The notes: generated by a model from the sequence alone, not told the origin. A DNA stretch of 46,741 bases from CAYXVF01 sp964468125 (GCA_964468125.1 CAYXVF010000045.1:1-46741); one strand, 5' to 3'; numbered from the stretch's first letter, positions 8,820 through 18,060 are shown. A program made the numbers and translations.

Positions 8820-9668
8820 ATGCTCACACTGTGCGTCGCAACGGTCATTCTCGCCCAAACGCCCGATCTCAACGGGATTTGGGAGATTCAGTCGCTCGGC
8901 AGCGACCGCACGGTCCGGGTGGAGGCGGACGGCAGCGAGATCGCGGTCCATCGTGTTCTGTACCCCGAGTTCGAGGGGAAAACGTATCGCCTCGATCATC
9001 TCTACCGTGGGACCCTGAGAGGCGAGACCATCACCGGCAAGCTGCTGGTCAAAGACGATGAGCTTCCCGACTTCGAGGTTCTGCGTGCTTTCGAGGGCTC
9101 ATTGAAGGACGGGAATTTGCTGATCGACGGTAAGCCGCTGGTTCGCGTTGCCGATGCATCCGGCGACGAGGTGGCGATGCTTCCGACGCGCCCCCGCAAG
9201 CTCAAGAGCGAAACCCAGAAGACCAAACGACGCTTCAAGAAGCGCCGTCGGCGCGGTGTCGAGAGCGGCAAGACCCAGAAGAGCGAACAGACGCCGCCGA
9301 CGGTCATTGCCGAAAAGGACGAGCCGGGCGGTGCCGATCTCTACGACCAGATCATGGGCGGCGGCGACGCGGAGGCAGACTCGATGATCCGGGTCTCCCG
9401 GGAGATCGAGGTTCCGGACGAGGGTGAAGAAGCACTCAAAGAAGGCATCAAAGCCTACGAGGCAGGCGACCACGAGGAGGCGCTCGAATCTCTGCGCCGA
9501 GCGAATGAGCTCGGGGCTGGCGGGCTCACCCACAAGTATCTGGGACTCACCCTCCTGGAGCTCGGACGGCACTCGAGGGCCAAGGCAGAGCTAAAGAAGG
9601 CCCTTCGCTTGGACCCGACGGACCAGGAGGTCGCGGAAGGATACGCGGAGGCGAAAGCCCGGGAGTAG
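8820..9668 (+). CDS. TPR-containing protein with charged linker
   Basis: The 282-residue protein starts with a short hydrophobic stretch (MLTLCVATVILAQ), a marginal signal or anchor. An in-frame stop lies at 8808-8810, so the ATG at 8820 is the earliest ATG. Residues about 15-110 form a beta-rich domain (NGIWEIQSLGSDRTVRVEAD, LRGETITGKLLVKDD) that resembles the small domains used in envelope stress or ligand-binding proteins. A very basic linker follows (KRRFKKRRRRG). The C-terminal 75 residues are two tetratricopeptide repeats (EGIKAYEAGDHEEALESLRR, HKYLGLTLLELGRHSRAKAE), so it probably binds another protein. No specific role can be given. Confidence 0.7.
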   Translation: MLTLCVATVILAQTPDLNGIWEIQSLGSDRTVRVEADGSEIAVHRVLYPEFEGKTYRLDHLYRGTLRGETITGKLLVKDDELPDFEVLRAFEGSLKDGNLLIDGKPLVRVADASGDEVAMLPTRPRKLKSETQKTKRRFKKRRRRGVESGKTQKSEQTPPTVIAEKDEPGGADLYDQIMGGGDAEADSMIRVSREIEVPDEGEEALKEGIKAYEAGDHEEALESLRRANELGAGGLTHKYLGLTLLELGRHSRAKAELKKALRLDPTDQEVAEGYAEAKARE

Positions 9669-9713
9669 GCCTTTTCGCTCACGGCGATCTCATCGTCGCC
9701 GTTGACCGATTGC

Positions 9714-10349
9714 TCAGCCGACGAGGATCGGGTCGTCGAGGAGCCGGTCGAGCGCTGCGATCGCGCCGCCGACGCCGTTGCTCGATGAGCGCAGCGTCTC
9801 GCGCAGGTTGTAGAGCCGGTCGCGCAGGTAGGTCCGCACGACGAGCTCATCATCAGCGTTTTCCACCGCTTCGTGCAGGTAGGTGTGCAGCTGATGGAAG
9901 ACTTCTTGGTTGACGTTTTGGGGGCGCAGGGCGAAGCCCGTGAGGAGCGAATCTATTCCATCGTAGGCGCCATCGACCAGCTCGCCTGGCTGGCGCAGCG
10001 GGTGGCCCTCGGCCGCGTCCGCGAGCTGGAGCAATGCAGCACCGAAGCGCTCGACGATCGGGCGCATCAAGGCGTCGTCCACGAGCGCCTTCGACTTCAC
10101 GCAGCGCCCGAAGTATGACAAGAGGTCTTCGCTCAGGGACTTGACCACGTCAAAGGCGGAGAGCGTTTCAGACTCGTCGAGCAACTGAGTGACGTAGCCA
10201 CGCAGGGGAGCGTCGATTCGCTCGACGGCCTTCTCGTTCACCCACTCGGTCTGGACCCACATCATCTGGAGATGGGACTCAATCCGAGGCATGACCGCGG
10301 CGGTCATTTCCTCTGGGCTCTTCGTGGTGGAAACCATTCCAACGGCCAT
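9714..10349 (-). CDS. Helical hypothetical protein
   Basis: This 211-residue protein has no signal peptide, no membrane segment and no recognised motif. Its sequence is helix-like throughout, with acidic and leucine-rich heptads (VTQLLDESETLSAFDVVKSL, EVFHQLHTYLHEAVENADDE). A good GAGGGAGAG ribosome binding site stands before the ATG. Upstream, a TTGACA hexamer at 10399-10404 on the same strand could be a -35 element, but the matching -10 (TTTGTT) is poor. It lies downstream of glmS in the same direction, with a 130-bp gap holding a hairpin, so it is probably transcribed separately. Confidence 0.65.
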   Translation of the reverse strand: MAVGMVSTTKSPEEMTAAVMPRIESHLQMMWVQTEWVNEKAVERIDAPLRGYVTQLLDESETLSAFDVVKSLSEDLLSYFGRCVKSKALVDDALMRPIVERFGAALLQLADAAEGHPLRQPGELVDGAYDGIDSLLTGFALRPQNVNQEVFHQLHTYLHEAVENADDELVVRTYLRDRLYNLRETLRSSSNGVGGAIAALDRLLDDPILVG

Positions 10350-10450
10350 GGACTCTCTCCCTCGCGTGCAGCTCGAACAAATCGCTCGATCGCAGCGCTG
10401 TCAACGCAGTTATCGGTGACGATGCTGCGAAGGTTGCGTGACGCGTTGCG

Positions 10451-10472
10451 GCACGAAACCTCGTTTTCGTGC
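10451..10472 (-). terminator. Hairpin just downstream of glmS
   Basis: A perfect 8-bp stem (GCACGAAA / TTTCGTGC) with a 6-base loop starts 8 bp after the glmS stop. It lacks a T tract on the glmS strand, so it could act as a Rho-independent terminator only weakly, or protect the mRNA 3' end. Confidence 0.4.
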
Positions 10473-10479
10473 GTTTGAG

Positions 10480-12294
10480 CTACTCGACGGTGACACTCTT
10501 CGCCAAATTTCTCGGCTGGTCGACGTCGGTCCCGCGCTGGTCGGCGACGTGATAGGCCAAGAGCTGCAAGGGGATGGTCGACACGATCGGCGCCATCTCG
10601 CGGCTCACCGCTGGCGTCCAGAGGATGCGATCGGTCAGGTCGGCGATGCGATCGTCGCCTTCCGTCGCAACCGCGATGACATCCCCGTCGCGCGCCCGTA
10701 CCTCTTGGAGGTTCGAGATCACCTTATCGTAGAGCGGCCCCTGATTGGCTACCACGATGACCGGAACTCCGGGCTCGATGAGGGCGATGGGCCCGTGTTT
10801 CATCTCGCCGGCGGCATATCCCTCGGCATGAATGTAGCTGATCTCCTTGAGCTTCAGCGCGCCTTCGAGGGCGACGGGAAAGCCATAGCCCCGTCCGAGG
10901 AAGAGCGCCGAGCGGGCATTGACGATGCTTTGAGCGATGTCGACCGCCGCCTGCTCGTTTTGAAGCACGGACTCGATGTGCCTCGGTACGTGACGAAGCT
11001 GATCGAGGAGAGCTGCGACGCGCTCCACCGCGAACCCGCGACGTTTGCCGACACCCGCTGCGAGCAGCGAAAGCGCGGCGACCTGCGTGATGAAGGCTTT
11101 CGTAGAGGCCACACCGATCTCGGGCCCCGCGTGCGTGTAGAGCACGTGGTCGCTCTCCCGGGCGATCGACGAGTCGACCACGTTGACGACCGAGAGGACG
11201 CGAGAGCCTTTTTCCTTTGCGCTTCTGATCGCTGCGAGCGTGTCCGCGGTTTCGCCCGACTGGCTGACCGCGACCACCAGCGTATCCGGCCCCAGGAGGG
11301 GGTTTCGGTAGCGCAGCTCGCTCGCGAGCTCGACCTCCGCCGCCATGTTGGCGAGATCTTCGAGCAGCAGCCGTCCCACGAGACATGCGTGCCAGCTCGT
11401 CCCGCAGGCGGTGAAGATCACCCGCTGGGCACGCGCGAGATGGTCGAGGTCGATGCCGTCGAGGTTCACGTCGTCGCTGCTCGCCAGCAGCCGCCCCCGG
11501 AGCGTGTCGATCACCGCCCGGGGCTGCTCGTGCATTTCCTTGTGCATGAAGTGCTTGTGGCCGGCTTTTTCCGCCATCACCGGCGACCACTCGATGCGCC
11601 GAGGGGCACGGTCGACCGGCGTACCGTCTTCGATGCGCTTCACGTCGACTTTCCCTGGGCGAATCACCGCGAGCTCGCCCTCGTCGAGGATGAGTACGTC
11701 GCGGGTGTGCGACAGGAGCGCGGGAATGTCCGAGGCGATGATTCCGATTTCGTCGCTGATGCCGACCACGAGCGGTGAAGCATTCTTCGCAACCACGATC
11801 GTGTCCGGCTCGCTCGTGCCGATGACCGCAATGGCATACGCGCCGTGCACGTGCTTCAACGCAGCACGAATGCGATCCTCGAGTGTTCCGGACTCGCGCT
11901 GCACGAGGTGGGCGATGATCTCGGTGTCGGTCTCGCTCTGGAGCTCTACGCCGGACTCACGGAGCTCTGCTCGGAGCTCGAGAAAGTTTTCGATGATTCC
12001 ATTGTGCACCACAACGACGTCGCCGGCGCGGTGCGGGTGCGCGTTCTCGTCGCTCGGCTTTCCGTGGGTCGCCCAGCGCGTGTGGCCGATCGCAACGCTG
12101 CCCGTGAGTGGCTCCTCACGGAGCAGATTTCTGAGCTCGGAGAGCTTCCCTTTGCGTCGCCGAACGTCGAGTCGCCCGTCGCTGACGGTAGCGATCCCCG
12201 CGGAGTCATAGCCGCGGTACTCCAGCTTGCTCAGGCCCTCGAGAACGTCTGCGGCGGCTTCCGCCCGACCGGTCACTCCAACGATTCCGCACAT
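10480..12294 (-). CDS. glmS: Glutamine--fructose-6-phosphate aminotransferase (isomerizing)
   Basis: The 604-residue protein matches GlmS from end to end. The N-terminal glutaminase begins MCGIVGVTG, with Cys2 as the nucleophile after removal of Met1, then YRGYDSAGI and HTRWATHG. The two SIS isomerase domains contain CGTSWHACLVGRLLLE and SQSGETADTLAAI, and the C-terminus ends PRNLAKSVTVE, the conserved tail that closes over the active site. It makes glucosamine-6-phosphate for UDP-GlcNAc, peptidoglycan and LPS. The gene starts 6 bp after the glmU stop, so the two form an operon feeding the same pathway. No glmS ribozyme-like leader is possible in that spacing. Confidence 0.97.
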   Translation of the reverse strand: MCGIVGVTGRAEAAADVLEGLSKLEYRGYDSAGIATVSDGRLDVRRRKGKLSELRNLLREEPLTGSVAIGHTRWATHGKPSDENAHPHRAGDVVVVHNGIIENFLELRAELRESGVELQSETDTEIIAHLVQRESGTLEDRIRAALKHVHGAYAIAVIGTSEPDTIVVAKNASPLVVGISDEIGIIASDIPALLSHTRDVLILDEGELAVIRPGKVDVKRIEDGTPVDRAPRRIEWSPVMAEKAGHKHFMHKEMHEQPRAVIDTLRGRLLASSDDVNLDGIDLDHLARAQRVIFTACGTSWHACLVGRLLLEDLANMAAEVELASELRYRNPLLGPDTLVVAVSQSGETADTLAAIRSAKEKGSRVLSVVNVVDSSIARESDHVLYTHAGPEIGVASTKAFITQVAALSLLAAGVGKRRGFAVERVAALLDQLRHVPRHIESVLQNEQAAVDIAQSIVNARSALFLGRGYGFPVALEGALKLKEISYIHAEGYAAGEMKHGPIALIEPGVPVIVVANQGPLYDKVISNLQEVRARDGDVIAVATEGDDRIADLTDRILWTPAVSREMAPIVSTIPLQLLAYHVADQRGTDVDQPRNLAKSVTVE

Positions 12295-12300
12295 TCCGTC

Positions 12301-13701
12301 CTACTCCTTCGACTCGAGACGCGCCCGAAGACGCTTCGCATAGCCCTTTTTGTTTTCCTGGCGGCTACGGCCAACGCCCAGCGCGTCCCGCGGCACGTCC
12401 CGGGTCACCGTCGAGCCCGCCGCGACGTAAGCATCCGCTCCGACGGTCACTGGCGCTACCAAGGTGCTGTTCGAGCCCACGAAAGCGCCCTTGCCGATCG
12501 TGGTGCGATGCTTCGCAAATCCATCGTAGTTGCAGGTGATCGTTCCCGCACCCACGTTTGCGTGCGGACCGATCGACGCGTCTCCGAGGTAGGCGAGGTG
12601 GTTGGCCTTTGCCCCGCGCCCGAGCTGCGTTTTCTTGAGCTCGACGAAGTTTCCCACCTTGGAGCCCTCGCGAAGGTCGCTTCCCGGGCGGATCCGGGCG
12701 AAGGGGCCGACCGTCACCGAGCGCGCGAGCATGGCCTCTTCCACGTGGGAGAAGGATTCGACGACGCTCTCCGGGCCGATCTCCGCGTTCTTCACCACGC
12801 TAGGCCCCTCGATCCGTGCCCCCGCCCCGACCCGCACCCGGCCGTAGAACTGGACGCCGGGACCGACGACAACGTCCGGGCCGAGCACCACCCGGTCATT
12901 GAGCAATACGGAGCCCGGGTCCCGGAAGGTGACGCCTTTTTTCTGGTGGTCAGCGATCAACCAGCGCCGGAGGGTCGCCTCCGCTTCGGCGAGCTCCGCG
13001 CGCGTATTGATACCCCGAACCTCTTCCGCATCGACGCTCACCGCTCGCGTTTTGCCCCGACTGGCGGCGAGCTCGACGACGTCGGTGAGGTAGAGCTCCT
13101 TTTGTTTGTTGTTTGCTTTCAATCCTCTGACGGCTTCGCGAATGAGCGCGGCGTCGCCGCAGTACACACCGACATTGATCTCATCGATGGCGCGTTGTTC
13201 GGCGCTTGCGTCTTTGTGCTCCACGATTTCGAGAACCTGAGCGCGGTCACGAATCACACGACCGTAGCCGGTGGGGTCGGCTACCTTCGCGGTGAGGAGA
13301 GCGAGCTCGCATTTGCTCGCGCTTCGCTCCACCGCAGCGAGTGTGCTCGGCCGAAGCAGAGGCACATCGCCATAGAGTGTCATGACTTTGCCGTTGAAGT
13401 CCGGAATGGCAGACAGTCCCACCTGAGTGGCATGGCCAGTCCCCCGCTGTTCTTTTTGCACAGCATAGACGAGATCCGCTTTCGGGAAAGTCGCGGCGAG
13501 GACGTCGCGTACCCGTCCACTCTCCTTGCCGACGACGACGACGATGGGTCCATAGCCTCGCTCGACCGCCGCACCGACCACACGAACGATGAGAGGGACT
13601 TCACAACAGGGATGGAGGACCTTGGGGAGCTTGGACTTCATCCGCGTCCCTTTGCCCGCGGCGAGCACGACGGCGGCGACGCTCTTGCTTTTTCTCGGCA
13701 T
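12301..13701 (-). CDS. glmU: Bifunctional UDP-GlcNAc pyrophosphorylase / GlcN-1-P acetyltransferase
   Basis: The 466-residue protein (ATG at 13701) has the nucleotidyltransferase signature VVLAAGKGTRMKSKLPKVLH at the N-terminus, a second signature QKEQRGTGHA, and LYGDVPLLRP. From about residue 250 it becomes a left-handed beta-helix of hexapeptide repeats ending in the acetyltransferase site (NFVELKKTQLGRGAKANHL, then AGTITCNYDG). It acetylates glucosamine-1-phosphate and then makes UDP-GlcNAc. The in-frame upstream ATG at 13743 adds 14 residues unlike the family, so it was not used, although no strong ribosome binding site is seen for either start. It is the first gene of the glmU-glmS operon. 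Confidence 0.96.
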   Translation of the reverse strand: MPRKSKSVAAVVLAAGKGTRMKSKLPKVLHPCCEVPLIVRVVGAAVERGYGPIVVVVGKESGRVRDVLAATFPKADLVYAVQKEQRGTGHATQVGLSAIPDFNGKVMTLYGDVPLLRPSTLAAVERSASKCELALLTAKVADPTGYGRVIRDRAQVLEIVEHKDASAEQRAIDEINVGVYCGDAALIREAVRGLKANNKQKELYLTDVVELAASRGKTRAVSVDAEEVRGINTRAELAEAEATLRRWLIADHQKKGVTFRDPGSVLLNDRVVLGPDVVVGPGVQFYGRVRVGAGARIEGPSVVKNAEIGPESVVESFSHVEEAMLARSVTVGPFARIRPGSDLREGSKVGNFVELKKTQLGRGAKANHLAYLGDASIGPHANVGAGTITCNYDGFAKHRTTIGKGAFVGSNSTLVAPVTVGADAYVAAGSTVTRDVPRDALGVGRSRQENKKGYAKRLRARLESKE

Positions 13702-13820
13702 GACAAGCGGGTAGCGACATCGACGGTCCGAGGTCAACGGCAAGGCACGTAAAAAGCAGGGAGACGAAAAAGGGGTGTGATTCTGGCGTTTGCAGCGGCG
13801 GATCGCCTACGATCCCGAAG

Positions 13821-15518
13821 ATGGGCGGTTCTTGGTCTCGTGCGTGGAGTCTCGCCATCGCGACGTGCGCGATGCTCGGATTCCTATTCCCCGCCGAGGC
13901 GCAGGAACGCGCGGACACGAGCCGATTTCGCAGCGCCGTGACGCCGAATGGCCTCTTCATGACCGATGGCTCGCGCATGCTGCTCCCCGGTCAGCTCACC
14001 GTCGGGGTGACCCCTCATTTCGCCAGCAACGCCGTCTCTTTCCGCTACCCGGACTTCGACGACGCCTTCGACCCGGTGATCGAACAGCAATTCTTTGCCG
14101 ATCTCGCGGTGGGCTTGGGGCTGTTCTACGGGATCGACATCGGCCTCGTGTTGCCCCTCGTGCTGAGCCAGGAAGGACCCACCGACGCCGGCTTGGGCGA
14201 TCTCACCGGTGGCGGCGTGGGAGACATGCGCCTCGTCCCTAGGGTGCAGCTGATCGAGCAAGCCGATTGGGGTGTGGACGTCGCCTTCGTGCCCGAGCTC
14301 ATCTTCCCGACGGGCTCCGATCGGCGCCTCCTCGGGGATCCGAGTCTGGGCTTTCGACCGGGGGTGATCGTGGGCCGGCGCGTTGATCGGCTTCAGCTTC
14401 TCGCGAGCCTCGCGTTGCGCTTCCGACAGAACGCGCAGGTCGAGGACGTCGAGCTCACGAATCTGCTGTCCTTCACCGCGGGCGCGGGCTTTGACATCCT
14501 GCGCGAGAGTAGCGTCCCGGTCACCCTCCTCGCCGAGCTCACCACCACCACCAAGCCGAGCTCGCCCTTTTCCGCGGGCGGGTTTGGAGGCAGCGAGCTC
14601 TTCGGCGGAGCGCGAGCGCGTGTGGCCGAGGATTTCGTGCTGACTGCGGGTGGTGCGGTTGGCCTGAATCAGGCGGTGGGAGTGCCCACCTATCGTGTGC
14701 TTCTCGGCGTGGCCTTCGCTCCCGCGGCTCCAGACCGGGACGGGGACGGCATTCCCGACGCCACGGACCGCTGCCCCACGCGGCCGGAAGACAAGGACGG
14801 TTACAAAGACACCGACGGCTGCCCAGACCTCGACAACGACGGCGACGGCCTACTCGACGACGAAGACGAATGCCCGGATGAACGAGAGACCATCAATGGT
14901 ATTGCCGACGACGACGGTTGCCCGGACGGCGAGTCAGGCGACCGAGACGCGGACGGTATTCCCGACGACGAGGATTCCTGCCCTGACCGCGCCGAGGACT
15001 TCGACAACCATCTCGACGACGACGGTTGCCCGGATCCGGATAACGACTTCGATGGAGTTCCGGACGGTCAGGACGAGTGCCCGAACGAGCACGAGACGAT
15101 CAATGGGATCGACGACGACGACGGCTGTCCCGACGAAGGAGAAGGAGACACGGTCGTCGTAGAAGAGCGCATCGAGCTGAAGGGAACCGTCCTCTTCGAA
15201 ACCGCGAAGTCGACGATCCGCGCCGAGTCGAAACCGCTCCTGAACCAAGTGGCACTGCAGATCCTCGCCAACCCGCAGATCCGCCTCGTGCGGATCGAAG
15301 GACATACGGACGACCGCGGGCCCGCCGAAGACAACTTCTTCCTCAGCCAGGACCGCGCCGATTCGGTCCGTCGTTACTTGGTCGAGCGCGGAGTCGAGCC
15401 CGAACGCTTGGTCGCGGAGGGCTATGGCGAAGAGCAGCCAATCGATACGAACGAGACCGCGGCAGGCCGCGCGCGCAACCGGCGAGTCGAGTTCGTAATC
15501 GTCGAGCAAGAACGATGA
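13821..15518 (+). CDS. OmpA-family protein with thrombospondin type 3 repeats
   Basis: The 565-residue protein has a signal peptide ending near FPAEAQ. Residues about 30-300 look like an outer-membrane beta-domain (alternating strands, VGVTPHFASNAVSFRYPDF, AVGLGLFYGIDIGLVLPLV). Residues about 306-450 are aspartate-rich type 3 repeats (DRDGDGIPDATDRCP, DNDGDGLLDDEDECPDE), which bind calcium. The last 110 residues are an OmpA peptidoglycan-binding domain with FETAKSTIRAES, RIEGHTDDRGPAEDN and ARNRRVEFVI. It should tie the outer membrane to the cell wall, with a calcium-stiffened spacer. Its TGA overlaps the ATG of rsmE (ATGA), which implies translational coupling of two functionally unrelated genes. 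Confidence 0.9.
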   Translation: MGGSWSRAWSLAIATCAMLGFLFPAEAQERADTSRFRSAVTPNGLFMTDGSRMLLPGQLTVGVTPHFASNAVSFRYPDFDDAFDPVIEQQFFADLAVGLGLFYGIDIGLVLPLVLSQEGPTDAGLGDLTGGGVGDMRLVPRVQLIEQADWGVDVAFVPELIFPTGSDRRLLGDPSLGFRPGVIVGRRVDRLQLLASLALRFRQNAQVEDVELTNLLSFTAGAGFDILRESSVPVTLLAELTTTTKPSSPFSAGGFGGSELFGGARARVAEDFVLTAGGAVGLNQAVGVPTYRVLLGVAFAPAAPDRDGDGIPDATDRCPTRPEDKDGYKDTDGCPDLDNDGDGLLDDEDECPDERETINGIADDDGCPDGESGDRDADGIPDDEDSCPDRAEDFDNHLDDDGCPDPDNDFDGVPDGQDECPNEHETINGIDDDDGCPDEGEGDTVVVEERIELKGTVLFETAKSTIRAESKPLLNQVALQILANPQIRLVRIEGHTDDRGPAEDNFFLSQDRADSVRRYLVERGVEPERLVAEGYGEEQPIDTNETAAGRARNRRVEFVIVEQER

Positions 15519-16249
15519 AACGGTTACGGGGCGCTGTACAGGCCCCACGACGGGTCCGGGTAGAAACACTCGAAACCGGCACGCACGCGCTCGATGTGCA
15601 TCAGAATCGCTATCTCCGACGGGTCCTGCGCCTCGCGGCAGGCGAAATGGTGGAGCTCTTCGACGGCAAGGGGCGTCGCGCTAGGGGCCCGCTCGTCGAG
15701 AGTGAGGCCGGCTGGGCGGTGGAGATCGCGTCGATCGAAAAAGACCCCGCGCCCGCATTCACGCTGACCCTTGCCGTCGCCGCCCCCAAAGGTGAGCGCG
15801 CGGACTGGCTGGTGGAAAAGGTCGCAGAGCTGGGCGCTTTTGAGCTGCAATGGATCGAGTGCGACCGCTCGGTGGTGAAGCTCGCGGCAGGCTCAAAGAA
15901 GCTCGAGCGCTTTCGACGCCTCGCCGATTCCGCAGCCCGCCAATCGGGGCAGAGCTTCACGATGGCGATACACGCACCGGTCTCGTTGGAGGCGTTCCTC
16001 GAACGCGACTTTCAGCGGAAATGGGTCGCGCACCCGGGAGGTTCTTCCGCCGGCGAAGGGTCGACGACTGGGAGCGGCGCCGTGCTCGTGGGCCCCGAGG
16101 GCGGCTTCACGACGGAAGAGGTTTCCAGAGCGAAGGCTGCGGGCTACCTTCCTCTTGGACTCGGCCCGACGATCTTGCGGGTGGAGACGGCTGCGGTCGC
16201 GGCGACCGTGTTGGTCCGAGCCGCCACCCGCATCGAAACGGGCGACTGA
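15515..16249 (+). CDS. rsmE: 16S rRNA (uracil(1498)-N(3))-methyltransferase
   Basis: The 244-residue protein starts at the ATG that overlaps the previous stop. It has the RsmE N-terminal PUA-like part (HQNRYLRRVLRLAAGEMVELFDG) split as usual from the SPOUT methyltransferase domain. The latter shows AAPKGERADWLVEKVAELG, SARQSGQS-like AARQSGQS, and the trefoil-knot SAM site GPEGGFTTEE followed by LGLGPTILRVETA. The enzyme methylates U1498 in the ribosomal decoding region. The reading frame is open far upstream, inside the OmpA gene, but residues before 15515 are a shadow of that gene. Confidence 0.93.
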   Translation: MKRLRGAVQAPRRVRVETLETGTHALDVHQNRYLRRVLRLAAGEMVELFDGKGRRARGPLVESEAGWAVEIASIEKDPAPAFTLTLAVAAPKGERADWLVEKVAELGAFELQWIECDRSVVKLAAGSKKLERFRRLADSAARQSGQSFTMAIHAPVSLEAFLERDFQRKWVAHPGGSSAGEGSTTGSGAVLVGPEGGFTTEEVSRAKAAGYLPLGLGPTILRVETAAVAATVLVRAATRIETGD

Positions 16250-16258
16250 GAGACGACG

Positions 16259-17008
16259 ATGACCGGTCCCATGGCGGCAAACGTTCACTGCCCACATTGC
16301 GGGGCCGTGAACTTCGCGATCTCCGCCTATTGCCAGCGCTGCGAACGCCCACTCCGTGTCGACTCGGCTACGAAAGCAGAGGCACCGGAACCAGCACCAG
16401 CACCAGCACCAGCAAGCGAAAGGGCGCCGAGGCCTTCACCGACACCGTCACGCCCCATCCCCACTCAAGCGAACGCGAAGCGCGCGCGCAGCATGCCCTC
16501 CGCCCTCGGACGAGCGCAGGTGATCGAGCCCGCGGCGCGCTGGCGAGTTTTCCTCGCGGCGGCGATCGACGTTGCAGTCATGGCGGTGGTCAGCAGCACG
16601 ACGGCTGGGGTCGAGCTCTGGCTGATCGGGGCGCTCGGGTTTCGTCCCACGCACCGAGCGCCGATCGACATCGCCGCTGAGTGGTTCTTTCTTCACGGCT
16701 CGGCGGCGCTTCACGGCTTACTGGTGGCCGTCGCGCTGGGTTTCGTGCTCGGCGTCTGGCCCGGCGCCCGCACTCTGGGGCGCCGCATCACGGGGACGGA
16801 AGTTGTGCGCTCCTCCGGGCGTCCCTTCTCCATGTGGGTCATGTTCCTTCGAGGCGTGGGCCTGTTGCTGACCATCGGGTCCTTGGGTCTCGGCTTTCTC
16901 TGGGCCCTCTTTGACCCTCATCGCCGCAGCTGGCACGACCTCCTCGCCGGAACGGTTACGGTGCGACGCTCGGACATTCGTCAGGGCGATACGGTCGTGA
17001 AGGCGTAG
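16259..17008 (+). CDS. Zinc-ribbon RDD-family membrane protein
   Basis: The 249-residue protein starts with a zinc ribbon, CPHCGAVN...CQRC (residues 11-31), then a proline/alanine/serine-rich linker, and from about residue 85 an RDD domain. Four hydrophobic helices are visible (VFLAAAIDVAVMAVVSST, SAALHGLLVAVALGFVLG, GVGLLLTIGSLGLGFLWAL and one before residue 125), with the typical RDD features PGARTLGRRITGTEVV and LFDPHRRSWHDLLAGT. RDD proteins are inner-membrane proteins of mostly unknown function, some linked to ion or osmotic stress. It follows rsmE by 9 bp. Its last 28 bp overlap the convergent lipoprotein gene. Confidence 0.8.
   Translation: MTGPMAANVHCPHCGAVNFAISAYCQRCERPLRVDSATKAEAPEPAPAPAPASERAPRPSPTPSRPIPTQANAKRARSMPSALGRAQVIEPAARWRVFLAAAIDVAVMAVVSSTTAGVELWLIGALGFRPTHRAPIDIAAEWFFLHGSAALHGLLVAVALGFVLGVWPGARTLGRRITGTEVVRSSGRPFSMWVMFLRGVGLLLTIGSLGLGFLWALFDPHRRSWHDLLAGTVTVRRSDIRQGDTVVKA
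16391..16414 (+). repeat. (CCAGCA)4 microsatellite inside the RDD gene
   Basis: Four perfect CCAGCA units encode a Pro-Ala run in the linker between zinc ribbon and membrane domain. Unit number can change by slippage without a frameshift, altering linker length. Confidence 0.85.
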
Positions 17009-18015
17009 AGTTTGCCATCCTCGTTGGCGGCGAGGAGACGACCATCGCCGGTCATGAGATCCGAGGCGAAACGCGCACCGCCGCTGAAGAGCGGCCTTCC
17101 TGCGCCGGTGGCCGGGTCGAGAACATAGAGGCGGCCATCCCCACTGCCGCCGGCCGCAACGATGAGCCCCCGAAAGAGCACCATCGCGCCCCGGACCGGT
17201 CCTCGGGTCTCGAAGGTCCACAAGGTAAGCCCGTTTTGCCGATTGACCGCGAGCACCCTGCGCTCGGAGCTCGCGACGTAGACGCGACGCTCGGTGAGCA
17301 ACGGAGGCGCGGTGCCAGGCACCTCGATGTCGAATCGAACGCTCACCTCTTCGCCATCGATCTCGAAGAGCGCGCCGAGCTCGTCGTGCACCCACACCCG
17401 CCCATCGCCCGCGCTCATCGGAGCGCTGATGGGCCCGGACGGGATGAGCGCTCGCAGCTCTCCACTCGATCGATCGAGCACGGCCACGCCCCCTTCCAGG
17501 CGGGCGACATAGAGCCGCTCACCGATGAGCCGCGGGGGCCCAGCCACGAGGGCACGATAGGGCGGGGAATCGGCGCTGGGGTGAACCCAGAGCGCGTCGC
17601 CGCTCTGAGCGTCGAGCGCCACCACCCGACCCGCGTGCGTCGCGGCGTAAAGGACACCCGCGCTCAGGGTCAGTCCACCGGCTACCCGGCCAGGAACACT
17701 CTGCCTCCAGCGCAGGGCGCAGCGCTCGTCCATCGCGATGATCTCGCGGTCGCGCGTGCCCGCCCAGATCGTCGTGCCCTCGGCCACCGGCGCCGCATCC
17801 ACCGCGCCGAGCTCCCGCTGAACACAGACCTTCTCTCCGTCGAGGGTCGTGAGATGCAGTCCCCCCGACGTTCCCCAGGCGATCCGTCCCTCGAACATCG
17901 CCGGCGCGGACACGGCTCCGGCCTCGCCTCCATAGGTCCACTGAGTCGCTGCGTTGCGTTCGCAGGCGAGCCCCAGGAGGAGCAAAAGTGGACCTAACCC
18001 TTTGAGATTCAACAC
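16981..18015 (-). CDS. Beta-propeller (PQQ-repeat) lipoprotein, BamB-like fold
   Basis: The 344-residue protein begins with a lipoprotein signal ending LLLLGLAC. The rest is repeated blades of about 40 residues with the pattern 'v-A-d-a-G---W' (VVALDAQSGDALWVHPS, VLAVNRQNGLTLWTFETRG, RLYVLDPATGAGRPL), the hallmark of PQQ-type beta-propellers. BamB, an outer-membrane assembly lipoprotein, has this fold, but so do many other lipoproteins, and nothing here proves a BAM role. It should sit in the periplasm, lipid-anchored. It overlaps the 3' end of the RDD gene by 28 bp on the opposite strand and diverges from the SycD-like gene 45 bp away. Confidence 0.82.
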   Translation of the reverse strand: MLNLKGLGPLLLLLGLACERNAATQWTYGGEAGAVSAPAMFEGRIAWGTSGGLHLTTLDGEKVCVQRELGAVDAAPVAEGTTIWAGTRDREIIAMDERCALRWRQSVPGRVAGGLTLSAGVLYAATHAGRVVALDAQSGDALWVHPSADSPPYRALVAGPPRLIGERLYVARLEGGVAVLDRSSGELRALIPSGPISAPMSAGDGRVWVHDELGALFEIDGEEVSVRFDIEVPGTAPPLLTERRVYVASSERRVLAVNRQNGLTLWTFETRGPVRGAMVLFRGLIVAAGGSGDGRLYVLDPATGAGRPLFSGGARFASDLMTGDGRLLAANEDGKLYAFTTVSP

Positions 18016-18060
18016 TTCTCCCTTCGCACGGTCACCCAGGGTGCCTTATACTCTTTGCGT

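Noticed and set aside
11845..13752. Long plus-strand frame opposite glmS and glmU
   Set aside because: Both minus-strand genes are certain and the plus-strand product has no family features.
14740..15150. Repetitive DNA resembling a repeat array
   Set aside because: The repeats are codons of Asp-rich thrombospondin type 3 units inside an intact gene, with irregular lengths and no spacers; not CRISPR.
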